Assembly (NCBI RefSeq): GCF_913777995.1
Contig: NZ_CAJYVE010000049.1
Location: 1 to 39,081 of the forward strand
Origin: an uncultured Pseudomonas sp.
Lineage (GTDB): Bacteria; Pseudomonadota; Gammaproteobacteria; Pseudomonadales; Pseudomonadaceae
Direction of reading: 5' to 3'
Length of the DNA: 39,081 nucleotides
Positions within the stretch are counted from its first letter, which is position 1. Each line of letters begins with the position of its first letter. This document shows positions 9,375 through 17,097 of the stretch, in pieces. Below the pieces are notes generated by a model. It ran no database searches. It had not been told where the DNA came from and worked only from the letters and a program-made list of their open reading frames with translations. The position numbers and the translations under genes were made by a program.

Positions 9375-9608
9375 ATGTCGAGAGTCTGTCAAGTTACCGG
9401 TAAGGGTCCGGTAACCGGGAATAACATTTCCCACGCAAACAACAAAACCCGTCGTCGTTTCCTGCCAAACCTGCAGCATCACCGCTTCTGGGTTGAGAGC
9501 GAGAAGCGCTTTGTCCGTCTGCGCGTTTCCGCCAAAGGCATGCGCATCATCGACAAGCGCGGTATCGAGGCCGTTCTGGCTGACCTGCGCCGTGACGGCA
9601 AAATCTAA
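9375..9608 (+). CDS. rpmB: 50S ribosomal protein L28
   Basis: 77 residues, starting [29 protein letters not shown], the unmistakable L28 N-terminus, and ending [11 protein letters not shown]. It is a basic structural protein of the large subunit. It is the first gene of a two-gene operon with rpmG, 11 bases apart, driven by the promoter at 9198-9226. Confidence 0.98.
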   Translation: MSRVCQVTGKGPVTGNNISHANNKTRRRFLPNLQHHRFWVESEKRFVRLRVSAKGMRIIDKRGIEAVLADLRRDGKI

Positions 9609-9619
9609 GGAGACTGATC

Positions 9620-9775
9620 ATGCGTGAACTGATTCGTTTGATTTCCAGCGCCGGTACTGGTCACTTCTACACTACCGACAAGAACAAGCGTACTACTCCC
9701 GACAAGATCGAGATCAAGAAGTACGATCCTGTTGTGCGCAAGCACGTGATCTACAAGGAAGGCAAGATCAAGTAA
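9620..9775 (+). CDS. rpmG: 50S ribosomal protein L33
   Basis: A 51-residue protein starting [20 protein letters not shown] and ending YKEGKIK, matching L33 over its whole length. AAGGAG lies 8 bases before the ATG. It carries no CxxC zinc pairs, so it is the zinc-free (C-minus) form. It is cotranscribed with rpmB and followed by a strong terminator. Confidence 0.98.
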   Translation: MRELIRLISSAGTGHFYTTDKNKRTTPDKIEIKKYDPVVRKHVIYKEGKIK

Positions 9776-9791
9776 TTGATCCGGCTTCCAG

Positions 9792-9825
9792 AAAAAGGCC
9801 CGTATCGCGAGATACGGGCCTTTTT
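9792..9825 (+). terminator. Rho-independent terminator of rpmB-rpmG
   Basis: A perfect 15-bp stem (AAAAAGGCCCGTATC with its complement) closes a GCGA tetraloop and ends in a run of five T followed by CGTTTT. The flanking A and T runs make it potentially bidirectional. Confidence 0.92.
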
Positions 9826-9859
9826 CGTTTTCGGCTCGTTGTATTCCGAAGCCGCATAC

Positions 9860-9894
9860 GACAAGGCCCGCCTCCAGAGGACGCGGGCCTTGTC
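9860..9894. terminator. Second stem-loop, probable terminator of the leftward gene
   Basis: GACAAGGCCCGC at 9860-9871 pairs perfectly with GCGGGCCTTGTC at 9883-9894 around an 11-base loop. It sits just past the stop of the leftward I78-type gene. No long T-run follows on either strand, so termination is inferred from position. Confidence 0.55.
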
Positions 9895-9911
9895 GTGGGT
9901 GTCAGGGTGGG

Positions 9912-10115
9912 TCAGCCGAAGCTGAAGCCGGTGATGACGTCCTTGTCATCGGTCTGCACGGTGATGCGGTTCAGGTCGTATTCCCTGGTGGTGATATCGC
10001 GGGGACCGTGGACCCGGTCACGGCCGGTCAGTTCGCCGATGTAGGCGCGTGCGGCCGGTACATAGCGGCTGCCGATCAGGTATTGCAGGGCCTGGATGAT
10101 TTCGTCGTTGTTCAT
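9912..10115 (-). CDS. Peptidase inhibitor I78-like small protein
   Basis: A 67-residue protein starting MNNDEIIQALQYLIG. The C-terminal pattern REYDLNRITVQTDDKDVITGFSFG resembles the I78 inhibitor family, where an Arg-rich loop is followed by D-x-N/R-x-R-I/L-x-V and a closing G-x-x-x-x-x-x-G segment. No signal peptide is present, so unlike secreted family members it would act in the cytoplasm or have another role. The start was chosen because GGA lies 8 bases before this ATG, whereas it is only 2 bases from the alternative ATG at 10121. Family assignment is from the motif only. Confidence 0.65.
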   Translation of the reverse strand: MNNDEIIQALQYLIGSRYVPAARAYIGELTGRDRVHGPRDITTREYDLNRITVQTDDKDVITGFSFG

Positions 10116-10196
10116 GCTCATCTTCCATGTTGAGAAATTAGGATGCCCGGCGATCCGGACAGCCACATGCTCTCAATGGCGCAGCGGCTCCATGCG

Positions 10197-10568
10197 TTAC
10201 ATATGTCTATCGTTCTTTTCAAAGATCACGTAGATCTTGCGGCATGTTTCCAGCACCTCCCAGGTACCCTTGAAACCGGCCGGGATCACGAAACGGTCGC
10301 CGGCGCGCAGCGTCTTGCCTTGCCCCTGCTCGTCGCGCAGCACCGACACGCCGTGGATGATTTCGCAGTACTCATGCTCGGTGTAGTTCACCGTCCATTG
10401 TCCCGGTTCGCCCTCCCAGACACCGGCGCCGAACTGCTGGCAGGGGCTCTGGTAATGGTCATAGAGGGTCTGCTGCGGGTCGCCCTTGAGAATTTTCTCC
10501 GGGGCCGGGCGATAGCGTTGAGGCTGGGTGGCGATTTCGGCGAAGTCGACGATGTTCTGGATATCCAT
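10197..10568 (-). CDS. Cupin-domain protein
   Basis: 123 residues starting MDIQNIVDFAEI. The single cupin barrel has motif 1-like sequence around YTEHEYCEIIHGVSVLRDEQG and motif 2-like GDRFVIPAGFKGTWEVLETCRKIYVIFE, closest to the Cupin_3 / ureidoglycine-aminohydrolase-like type. Metal ligands are incomplete, so catalysis is uncertain. The start is supported by AGGGGA 5 bases upstream. It lies divergent from the aldehyde dehydrogenase gene kauB and may share control with it. Small proteins of this type often sit beside amine-catabolic genes; a specific role cannot be assigned. Confidence 0.8.
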   Translation of the reverse strand: MDIQNIVDFAEIATQPQRYRPAPEKILKGDPQQTLYDHYQSPCQQFGAGVWEGEPGQWTVNYTEHEYCEIIHGVSVLRDEQGQGKTLRAGDRFVIPAGFKGTWEVLETCRKIYVIFEKNDRHM

Positions 10569-10754
10569 GCGAATCCCCTGTGACGGAAAAGTATGAATGC
10601 GGCGTTCGTTCAATAAATTCAACATATGTCCGCCAGAGCGGGGCTTTCTGTCAAATATATTGGTTTTGTCCGGTGGCTGGTTTAGGGTGGTGAGCGTTTT
10701 CGGCTGATCGCTACTCTATAGCCGACCATCATCGACGATTAAGAGGACATGCGT

Positions 10755-12248
10755 ATGACCACCCTGACGCTTGCCGATTGGGAGCAACGTGCCCGCGACC
10801 TGAAGATCGAAGGCCGGGCCTTCATCCAGGGCCAGTACACCGATGCCGCTTCCGGTGCCACCTTCGACTGTATCAGCCCGGTCGATGGCCGCCTGCTGGC
10901 CAAGGTTGCCAGTTGTGACAGCGCCGATGCGCAAAAGGCAGTGGACAGCGCGCGCAAGGTGTTCGAGGCCGGTACCTGGTCGCGCATGGCGCCGGCCAAA
11001 CGCAAGGCCACCATGCTGCGCTTCGCGGGCCTGCTGCGCCAGCACGTCGAAGAGCTGGCGCTGCTGGAAACCCTGGACATGGGCAAGCCGATCAGCGACT
11101 CGTCGAAGATCGATGTGCCCGGCGCAGCCCAGGCCCTGAGCTGGAGTGGCGAGGCCATCGACAAGCTGTACGACGAAGTGGCCGCCACCCCGCATGACCA
11201 GCTTGGCCTGGTCACCCGCGAGGCCGTGGGCGTGGTCGCCGCCATCGTGCCGTGGAACTTCCCGCTGCTGATGGCCTGCTGGAAGCTGGGGCCGGCGCTG
11301 TCGACCGGTAACTCGGTGGTGCTCAAGCCTTCGGAAAAATCGCCGCTCACCGCCATCCGTATCGCCCAACTGGCCGTGGAAGCCGGCATTCCCGCGGGCG
11401 TGCTCAACGTCCTGCCGGGCTACGGCCACACGGTGGGCAAGGCCCTGGCGCTGCACATGGATGTCGACACCGTGGTGTTCACCGGCTCGACGAAGATCGC
11501 CAAGCAGCTGATGGTCTATGCCGGCGAGTCGAACATGAAGCGCGTCTGGCTGGAAGCCGGTGGCAAGAGCCCGAACATCGTCTTCGCCGACGCCCCGGAC
11601 CTCGAGGCGGCGGCCCAGGCAGCCGCCAGCGCTATCGCCTTCAATCAGGGCGAAGTCTGCACCGCCGGCTCGCGCCTGCTGGTCGAACGCTCGATCAAGG
11701 ATCGCTTCCTGCCCATGGTGGTCGAGGCGCTGAAGGCCTGGAAGCCAGGCAACCCGCTGGACCCGGCGACCACCATCGGCGCGCTGGTCGATACCCAGCA
11801 GATGAACACCGTGCTGGGCTACATCGAGGCCGGCCACGCCGACGGTGCCAAGCTGGTCACCGGCGGCAAGCGCATCCTCGAGGAAACCGGCGGCACCTAC
11901 GTGGAGCCGACCATCTTCGACGGTGTGAACAACGCCATGAAGATCGCCCAGGAAGAAATCTTCGGCCCGGTGCTTTCGGTGCTGACCTTCGACAGCGCCG
12001 ACGAGGCCATCCGTATCGCCAACGACACCCAGTACGGACTGGCTGCGGCCGTATGGACCGCCGACCTGTCCAAGGCTCACCTCACCGCCAAGGCCTTGCG
12101 GGCCGGCAGCGTGTGGGTCAACCAGTACGACGGTGGCGACATGACCGCGCCGTTTGGTGGTTTCAAGCAGTCGGGCAACGGCCGTGACAAGTCGCTGCAT
12201 GCCTTCGACAAGTACACCGAACTGAAAGCCACCTGGATCAAACTGTAA
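10755..12248 (+). CDS. kauB: NAD(P)-dependent aldehyde dehydrogenase, KauB/PuuC type
   Basis: 497 residues from the second ATG, the same length as P. aeruginosa KauB; AGAGGA is 7 bases upstream of this ATG but only one base from the first (10749). It oxidises omega-amino aldehydes such as gamma-glutamyl-aminobutyraldehyde or 4-guanidinobutyraldehyde in polyamine and arginine catabolism. Catalytic residues are visible: Glu267 in WLEAGGKSPN and Cys302 in FNQGEVCTAGSR, with the cofactor-binding VVFTGST and the IVPWNFPLL segment. Neighbouring PauB-type oxidase and PauR support the polyamine role. The precise substrate is inferred from family and context. Confidence 0.9.
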   Translation: MTTLTLADWEQRARDLKIEGRAFIQGQYTDAASGATFDCISPVDGRLLAKVASCDSADAQKAVDSARKVFEAGTWSRMAPAKRKATMLRFAGLLRQHVEELALLETLDMGKPISDSSKIDVPGAAQALSWSGEAIDKLYDEVAATPHDQLGLVTREAVGVVAAIVPWNFPLLMACWKLGPALSTGNSVVLKPSEKSPLTAIRIAQLAVEAGIPAGVLNVLPGYGHTVGKALALHMDVDTVVFTGSTKIAKQLMVYAGESNMKRVWLEAGGKSPNIVFADAPDLEAAAQAAASAIAFNQGEVCTAGSRLLVERSIKDRFLPMVVEALKAWKPGNPLDPATTIGALVDTQQMNTVLGYIEAGHADGAKLVTGGKRILEETGGTYVEPTIFDGVNNAMKIAQEEIFGPVLSVLTFDSADEAIRIANDTQYGLAAAVWTADLSKAHLTAKALRAGSVWVNQYDGGDMTAPFGGFKQSGNGRDKSLHAFDKYTELKATWIKL

Positions 12249-12256
12249 GTCTCATC

Positions 12257-12278
12257 CCGTGGGAGTGCGCTCCCACGG
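12257..12278. terminator. Short perfect hairpin after kauB
   Basis: CCGTGGGAG pairs perfectly with CTCCCACGG around TGCG. There is no T-run, so it may act as a processing or attenuation site before the MFS gene rather than a full terminator. Confidence 0.4.
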
Positions 12279-12325
12279 CCCTCTTGATGCGGTCATGGGC
12301 GCCAGCCAGTGACCCGGAGTTTCGC

Positions 12326-13468
12326 ATGCCTTGGGCAACCTATTTCGCCGTGCTGGCCTCGGTGCTGAGCGTCGGCCTGGCGGTGGGCGTCAGCATGCCG
12401 CTGGTTTCGCTGCGCCTGGAGAGCTGGGGCTACGGCAGCTTCGCCATCGGCGTCATGGCGGCCATGCCGGCGGTGGGGGTGCTGGTAGGCGCCGGGCTGG
12501 CCAGTCGCCTGGCGGCGCGGTTGGGTACCCCGCAACTGATGCGCCTGTGCCTGTGGGGTGGTGCGCTGTCGATCGGCTTGCTGGCCCTGCTGCCGGCTTA
12601 CCCGGTATGGCTGGTGCTGCGCCTGCTGATCGGCATGATCCTCACCATCGTCTTCGTTCTCGGGGAAAGCTGGATCAACCAGCTGGTGATCGAACGCCTG
12701 CGCGGTCGGCTGGTGGCCCTGTATGGCTGTACCTACGCCCTCAGCCAGCTCAGTGGCCCGCTGCTGCTGAGCTGGATCGGCACCCAGGCCGACTACGGCT
12801 TCTGGATCGGCGTGGCCTTGCTGGTCAGCTCACCCTTGCTGCTGCTCGGGCGTGGTGGCGCGCCCAGCACCGAGGCCTGCCATGTGGGCTTCGCCGACCT
12901 GCTGGGCTTTTGCCGCGGGCTGCCGGCCATCGCCTGGGCGGTGTCTTTGTTCGCCGCCTTCGAGGCGATGATCCTCACCTTGCTGCCGGTTTATTGCCTG
13001 CGCCAGGGCTTCTCGTCGGAAGTGGCCTTGATGATGGTCAGCACCGTCGTGGTGGGTGATGCCTTGCTGCAGCTGCCCATCGGCATGCTCGCCGACCGGG
13101 TTTCCCGGCGCGGGCTGTTCGGTGGCTGTGCGCTGTTGCTGCTGGTGTCCAGCCTGCTGGTGCCGGTATTCATCCACACCCCGTTGATATGGCCATTGTG
13201 GGTGCTGTTCGGCGCCAGCGCCGGCGGCCTGTTCACCCTGTCGCTGATCCTCATCGGCGAACGCTTTCGCGACGACGCGCTGGTGCGTGCTAACGCTCAC
13301 GTGGCGCAGCTGTGGGGTATTGGCTGCCTGGTCGGGCCGCTGATCGCCGGGGCCGGCAGCCAGTGGCTCAGCGGTCATGCCGTGCCCTGGCTGATGGCGG
13401 CCGGGGCGTTCGGCCTGGTGATGCTGTTGCTGCGCCCTGGCGCGTTTGGCACCAAGGCCGCCGCTTGA
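12326..13468 (+). CDS. Major facilitator superfamily transporter
   Basis: 380 residues, about 12 hydrophobic segments, typical length for the small YcaD/YbcL-like MFS exporters. The start MPWATYFAVLASVLSVGLAVG is preceded by CGGAG 7 bases upstream. The loop between TM2 and TM3 (GLASRLAARLGTPQLMR) and the repeat GMLADRVSRRGLF in the second half are the MFS signature loops. Substrate is unknown; a transporter in this position near kauB also occurs in P. aeruginosa as I recall. It follows kauB by under 80 bp and could be cotranscribed past the short hairpin. It converges on the phospholipase-D-like gene with 15 bases between stops. Confidence 0.88.
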   Translation: MPWATYFAVLASVLSVGLAVGVSMPLVSLRLESWGYGSFAIGVMAAMPAVGVLVGAGLASRLAARLGTPQLMRLCLWGGALSIGLLALLPAYPVWLVLRLLIGMILTIVFVLGESWINQLVIERLRGRLVALYGCTYALSQLSGPLLLSWIGTQADYGFWIGVALLVSSPLLLLGRGGAPSTEACHVGFADLLGFCRGLPAIAWAVSLFAAFEAMILTLLPVYCLRQGFSSEVALMMVSTVVVGDALLQLPIGMLADRVSRRGLFGGCALLLLVSSLLVPVFIHTPLIWPLWVLFGASAGGLFTLSLILIGERFRDDALVRANAHVAQLWGIGCLVGPLIAGAGSQWLSGHAVPWLMAAGAFGLVMLLLRPGAFGTKAAA

Positions 13469-13483
13469 CCTCGGTCAGGCCGG

Positions 13484-15064
13484 TTAGAGCATCTTTTCCA
13501 GACCCACGGCCTTGCTGATCCAGGCGTTGAAGCGTCGCCACCAGTCGCCCGGTTCCTTGTCCAGGGTGTGGATCTGGCCGTTGTCTTCGGTCACCCACAC
13601 CAGCTGGCCGTCCTGCAGGCGTACTTCGTAGCTGCGCTCGGGTGACATGCCTTCCAGGGTCAGCTCGCGCAGCTGTTCGGCAAGTTTCGGGCTGTCCACC
13701 AGGATGCCGATCTCGGTGTTCCACAGCACCGAGCGCGGGTCGAAGTTGAACGAGCCGACGAAGATCTTCTGGCGGTCGAAGATCATCGCCTTGCTGTGCA
13801 GGCTGGAGTCCGAGCCGCTGGTGAGCAGCGAGGGCTTGGCGAACAGCCGCGAGCGGTCATGGTTGGACGATGGGTCGCCGGGCTGACGGCGCAGCTCGAA
13901 CAGCTTCACGCCGTGCTGCAGCAGCGCCTTGCGATAGGGCGCGTAGCCGCCATGCACGGCAGGCACGTCGGTGGCCTGCAGCGAGTTGGTCAGCAGGCTC
14001 ACCGCCACCCCGGCATCGGCGCGCCCGGTGAGGTACACCAGGCCCTGCTGGCCCGGCACGAAGTAGGCGGAAATCAGCATCAGTTCCTGATGCACCCTGA
14101 GCAGCTCCGGTGCCAGCTGGGTGGTCAGCAGCAGGTGTGGGTCAGGCTCGCCCTGGGCCAGCACCTTGGTCGGTGCGTCCCACAGCACCTGGTTGTAGGC
14201 CCAGGTCAGTTGCCGCAGCCAGGCATGCAGCTGGGGCCGGGTCTGGTAAGCCATCAATCGTTCGTAGAGCGCCTTGTGCTGCTGGTGCGCCTGTTCCAGC
14301 GAGGCGCTCAGGCGCTTGCGCGCCTTGCTCAGGTCGTGGTGGCCGGGCAGGAAGTACATGAAGCTGTCGATGGGCTTGCTCAGCGTGCTGTTCCAGTACT
14401 GGTCGAAGCTGTGCCCCAGTTGTTCGGCCACCGGGCCTGCTGCCAGCAGGTCGACGTCGGTGAAATTCAGGTTGGGCTCGGCGTCGAAGTATTCGTCGCC
14501 CAGGTTGCGGCCGCCGACGATGCCGACGCTGTTGTCGGCCAGCCACAGCTTGTTGTGCATGCGCCGGTGCTGGCGCGACAGGTTCATCAGCCGCCCGAAG
14601 CTGCGCGTGACGCCGGTTTCGCGGCCCAGCGCCTGGGGGTTGAACAGGCGAATCTGGATCTGCGGATGCGCGGCCAGGGTGGCGATGGCCTGGTCCTGGC
14701 CGTCGCTGGTGGTGTCGTCCAGCAGGATGCGGATGCGCACGCCCCGGTCGGCGGCCTTGAGCAGTTCGTCCACCAGGGCGCGGGTGCTCAGGCCGTCATG
14801 GACGATGTAGTACTGCAGGTCGAGGCTGGTGCGCGCCATGCGGATCAGCTCGGCGCGAGCGTGGAATGCCTCGCTGCTGTTGGCCAGCAGGCGAAAGCCC
14901 GAGCGCCCGGCCTGCGGCTCGGCCAACGCCTGGATCGAGCGCCCGAACGAAGACTGCGCGGCCGGCAGTGCCTGGCTGGGCTCGTCGTTCTGCGGATGAT
15001 GCGCACAGCCACCCAGGCCGAGCGTCACCCAGAGGAAGAAGGGCAGGAGCCATGTTCTATTCAA
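13484..15064 (-). CDS. Phospholipase D / cardiolipin synthase-like lipoprotein
   Basis: About 526 residues. It contains two HKD catalytic motifs, HNKLWLAD (His170, Lys172, Asp177) and HSKAMIFD (His423, Lys425, Asp430), each followed by the GG/GS-x-N segment (GIVGGRNLGDEYF, FVGSFNFDPRS), so both half-sites look active. The N-terminus is a lipoprotein signal ending LGLGGC, with the lipidated Cys at residue 20. No ATG fits this signal; the likely start is TTG at 15064, with GTG at 15103 as alternative, and the only in-frame ATG lies far upstream with an unsuitable leader. Likely roles are cardiolipin synthesis (ClsC-like) or phosphodiesterase activity at the membrane. Confidence 0.88.
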   Translation of the reverse strand: MNRTWLLPFFLWVTLGLGGCAHHPQNDEPSQALPAAQSSFGRSIQALAEPQAGRSGFRLLANSSEAFHARAELIRMARTSLDLQYYIVHDGLSTRALVDELLKAADRGVRIRILLDDTTSDGQDQAIATLAAHPQIQIRLFNPQALGRETGVTRSFGRLMNLSRQHRRMHNKLWLADNSVGIVGGRNLGDEYFDAEPNLNFTDVDLLAAGPVAEQLGHSFDQYWNSTLSKPIDSFMYFLPGHHDLSKARKRLSASLEQAHQQHKALYERLMAYQTRPQLHAWLRQLTWAYNQVLWDAPTKVLAQGEPDPHLLLTTQLAPELLRVHQELMLISAYFVPGQQGLVYLTGRADAGVAVSLLTNSLQATDVPAVHGGYAPYRKALLQHGVKLFELRRQPGDPSSNHDRSRLFAKPSLLTSGSDSSLHSKAMIFDRQKIFVGSFNFDPRSVLWNTEIGILVDSPKLAEQLRELTLEGMSPERSYEVRLQDGQLVWVTEDNGQIHTLDKEPGDWWRRFNAWISKAVGLEKML

Positions 15065-15119
15065 GGAGTCGTGTCCACGCCGTCGATTTGGCGATAAGAC
15101 CACCGAATGCCCGAAAAAG

Positions 15120-16544
15120 TTACCCAAGGTCCTGTGCCAGCAGCGCCTTGATGGTGTCACCCACCCGGCGCACGGCGGCCTCGATCTTCGCGCTGGGCCG
15201 GCTGGCGTAGTTCATGCGCAGGCAATTGCGGTACTTGCCGGAGGCCGAGAAGATGCTGCCGGCGGCGATCTGCACCTTATGCTCGTAGAGGGCACGATTC
15301 AGGCGCACGGTGTCGAAATGCTCGGGCAGCTCCACCCACAGCATGAAGCTTCCCTGTGGCCGGCTGACCCGCGTGCCTTCGGGGAAATAGCGCGTCACCC
15401 AATCGATCATCTGGTCGCGGTTGCGCTGGTACTGGCTGCGCGCGCGCCGCAGGTGCGGTTCGTAATGCCCGCCCTTGAGGAATTCGGCAATCGCCAGTTG
15501 CGGCTGGGGCGCGGTGGAGCCGGTGCTGATGTATTTCATGTGCAGCACCTGCTCCAGGTAGCGCCCCGGCGCCACCCAGCCGACCCGCAGGCCCGGCGCC
15601 AGGGTCTTGGAGAACGAACCGCAGAGCAGCACACGGCCGTCTTCGTCGAACGACTTGATGGTGCGTGGGCGCGGGTAGCTGTAGGCCAGGTCGCCATACA
15701 CGTCGTCTTCGATGATCGCGATGTCGAAGCGCTGGGCCAGGCGCAGCAGGGCGCGCTTGCGCTCTTCGGGCATCACATAGCCCAGTGGGTTGTTGCAGTT
15801 GGGGGTCAGTTGGATGGCTTTGATCGGCCACTGCTCCAAGGCCATTTCCAGGGCTTCGAGATTGATGCCGGTGAGCGGGTCGGTGGGGATTTCCAGGGCC
15901 TTGATGCCCAGGCCCTTGAGGGTCTGCATGACGCCGAAGAAGCTCGGTGAGTCGACCGCGACGATATCGCCGGTGGCGCACAGCGCGCGGATGCTGGCCG
16001 ATAGCGCCTCGTGGCAGCCGGTGGTGATGATCAGGTCGGCGGCACTCAGCTGGCAGCCCGCGTCGAGAGCCAGCCGGGCAATCTGCTCGCGCAGGGCCTG
16101 CACGCCGAGAATATTGTCGTAATACAGCCCAGGCATGTCCTGGTGGCGAGAGAGCTGCGCCAGGGCGCGCAGCAGCGGCTTGAGGGTCGGGCTGCTGACG
16201 TCGGGCATGCCACGCCCGAGCTGGATGAAATTGGCGTCCGGCGTCACGCGGATCATGTCCAGCACCTGCTCCCACTGGGAGATATCCACAGGCCGCTGCA
16301 CGGGGCGCCCCACGACGGGCAGTTCTGGTGCCTTGTGGCGCGCACTGACGAAATACCCCGACTTGGGCCGCGGCACGGCCAGGCCGTTGTCTTCCAGCAA
16401 TCGGTAGGCCTGCTGCACGGTACTCAGGCTGACCCCATGCTCGTTGCTCAGCGCACGTACCGACGGCAGCCGGTCGCCAGGACGGTAAAAGCCGCTCTCG
16501 ATGCGTGAGCCGAGCAGTTCGGCGAGGTTGAGGTACAGGGTCAT
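15120..16544 (-). CDS. MocR-family transcriptional regulator (GntR HTH fused to class I aminotransferase domain)
   Basis: 474 residues from the ATG with GGAG 7 bases upstream. The N-terminal winged-helix (residues 1-70) reads GSRIESGFYRPGDRLPSVRALSNEHGVSLSTVQQAYRLLEDNGL. After a linker, an aminotransferase-fold domain contains NPLGYVMPEERK, DDVYGDLAY and the PLP-lysine segment CGSFSKTLAPGLRVGW. MocR proteins use PLP plus a ligand as an effector. It is divergent from a DUF1127 gene, and the region between carries matching inverted ATCTGTATTG-type sites that could be its operators. The effector and regulon are unknown. Confidence 0.93.
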   Translation of the reverse strand: MTLYLNLAELLGSRIESGFYRPGDRLPSVRALSNEHGVSLSTVQQAYRLLEDNGLAVPRPKSGYFVSARHKAPELPVVGRPVQRPVDISQWEQVLDMIRVTPDANFIQLGRGMPDVSSPTLKPLLRALAQLSRHQDMPGLYYDNILGVQALREQIARLALDAGCQLSAADLIITTGCHEALSASIRALCATGDIVAVDSPSFFGVMQTLKGLGIKALEIPTDPLTGINLEALEMALEQWPIKAIQLTPNCNNPLGYVMPEERKRALLRLAQRFDIAIIEDDVYGDLAYSYPRPRTIKSFDEDGRVLLCGSFSKTLAPGLRVGWVAPGRYLEQVLHMKYISTGSTAPQPQLAIAEFLKGGHYEPHLRRARSQYQRNRDQMIDWVTRYFPEGTRVSRPQGSFMLWVELPEHFDTVRLNRALYEHKVQIAAGSIFSASGKYRNCLRMNYASRPSAKIEAAVRRVGDTIKALLAQDLG

Positions 16545-16574
16545 GACACACTCCGGCGCCGTGCGGGCAGGTTG

Positions 16575-16661
16575 CAATACAGATGAAGGCAAAATAAAGC
16601 ATTCAGAGCGCTGAGCAAGCTTTCTGTATGGAAAATATTAGGTTTTTTTGAATCTGTATTG
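16575..16661. promoter_or_regulatory. Candidate MocR operator sites
   Basis: CAATACAGAT at 16575-16584 is the exact reverse complement of ATCTGTATTG at 16652-16661, and a third, partial copy (CTGTAT, 16624-16629) lies between them. MocR-type regulators often bind repeated or inverted sites in their own divergent intergenic region. The assignment is inference from position and symmetry. Confidence 0.45.
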
Positions 16662-16717
16662 TCCGGGCGTTTGTCCGCATCATTTCTCCACGGCCAACCA
16701 CGGGAGAACAGGCGGCT

Positions 16718-16969
16718 ATGAACGGGTTCAACGATGTGCGGGGATTGTTGCGCGAAGGCAGTTCGCAGCGCGGGCAGCTACTGGCGTTGGGCGGTGAGAA
16801 GGTGCTGCCCACGACCCGATCGCCTGCCTGCGGCCGTTGGGCGCTGTACCGGCATCGCTGGGTGTCGCGCCGCATCCTGCTGGCGCTGACCGACGAAGAA
16901 CTGCGCGATATCGGCCTTGACCGGCAACAGGCTTGTGCAGAGGCTGCCAAGCCATTCTGGCGGGGATGA
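16718..16969 (+). CDS. DUF1127 small protein
   Basis: 83 residues; the second half (WVSRRILLALTDEELRDIGLDRQQACAEAAKPFWRG) is the DUF1127 signature with R-x-L-x-x-L-T/S-D-x-x-L-x-D-I-G-L. Small DUF1127 proteins are Arg-rich; some in alphaproteobacteria affect phosphate or carbon metabolism and RNA turnover, but the function here is unknown. It is divergent from the MocR gene and may be its target. An AGG five bases before the ATG is the likely binding site. Confidence 0.88.
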   Translation: MNGFNDVRGLLREGSSQRGQLLALGGEKVLPTTRSPACGRWALYRHRWVSRRILLALTDEELRDIGLDRQQACAEAAKPFWRG

Positions 16970-16991
16970 GCTGACTGGTCAGGCGTGGCAG

Positions 16992-17083
16992 GGTAGGAGC
17001 GGCTTTAGCCGCGAAAGCGCCAGGAAATTCACTGCATCTGTTGTGAACATGCGGTCGCTTCCCGGCTGAAGCCGATCCTACCG
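16992..17083. repeat. REP/BIME inverted pair
   Basis: GGTAGGAGCGGCTTTAGCCG at the left and CGGCTGAAGCCGATCCTACC at the right form an inverted pair around a conserved spacer. The whole 92-bp unit reappears at 26757-26847 with only a few differences, so it is a dispersed composite repeat. It lies between a rightward and a leftward gene end. Confidence 0.85.
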
Positions 17084-17097
17084 AGTTAGTTTCAGGG

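Noticed and set aside
10716-12200. 494-residue leftward frame over kauB
   Set aside because: Shadow of the aldehyde dehydrogenase, with no motif and no ribosome site.
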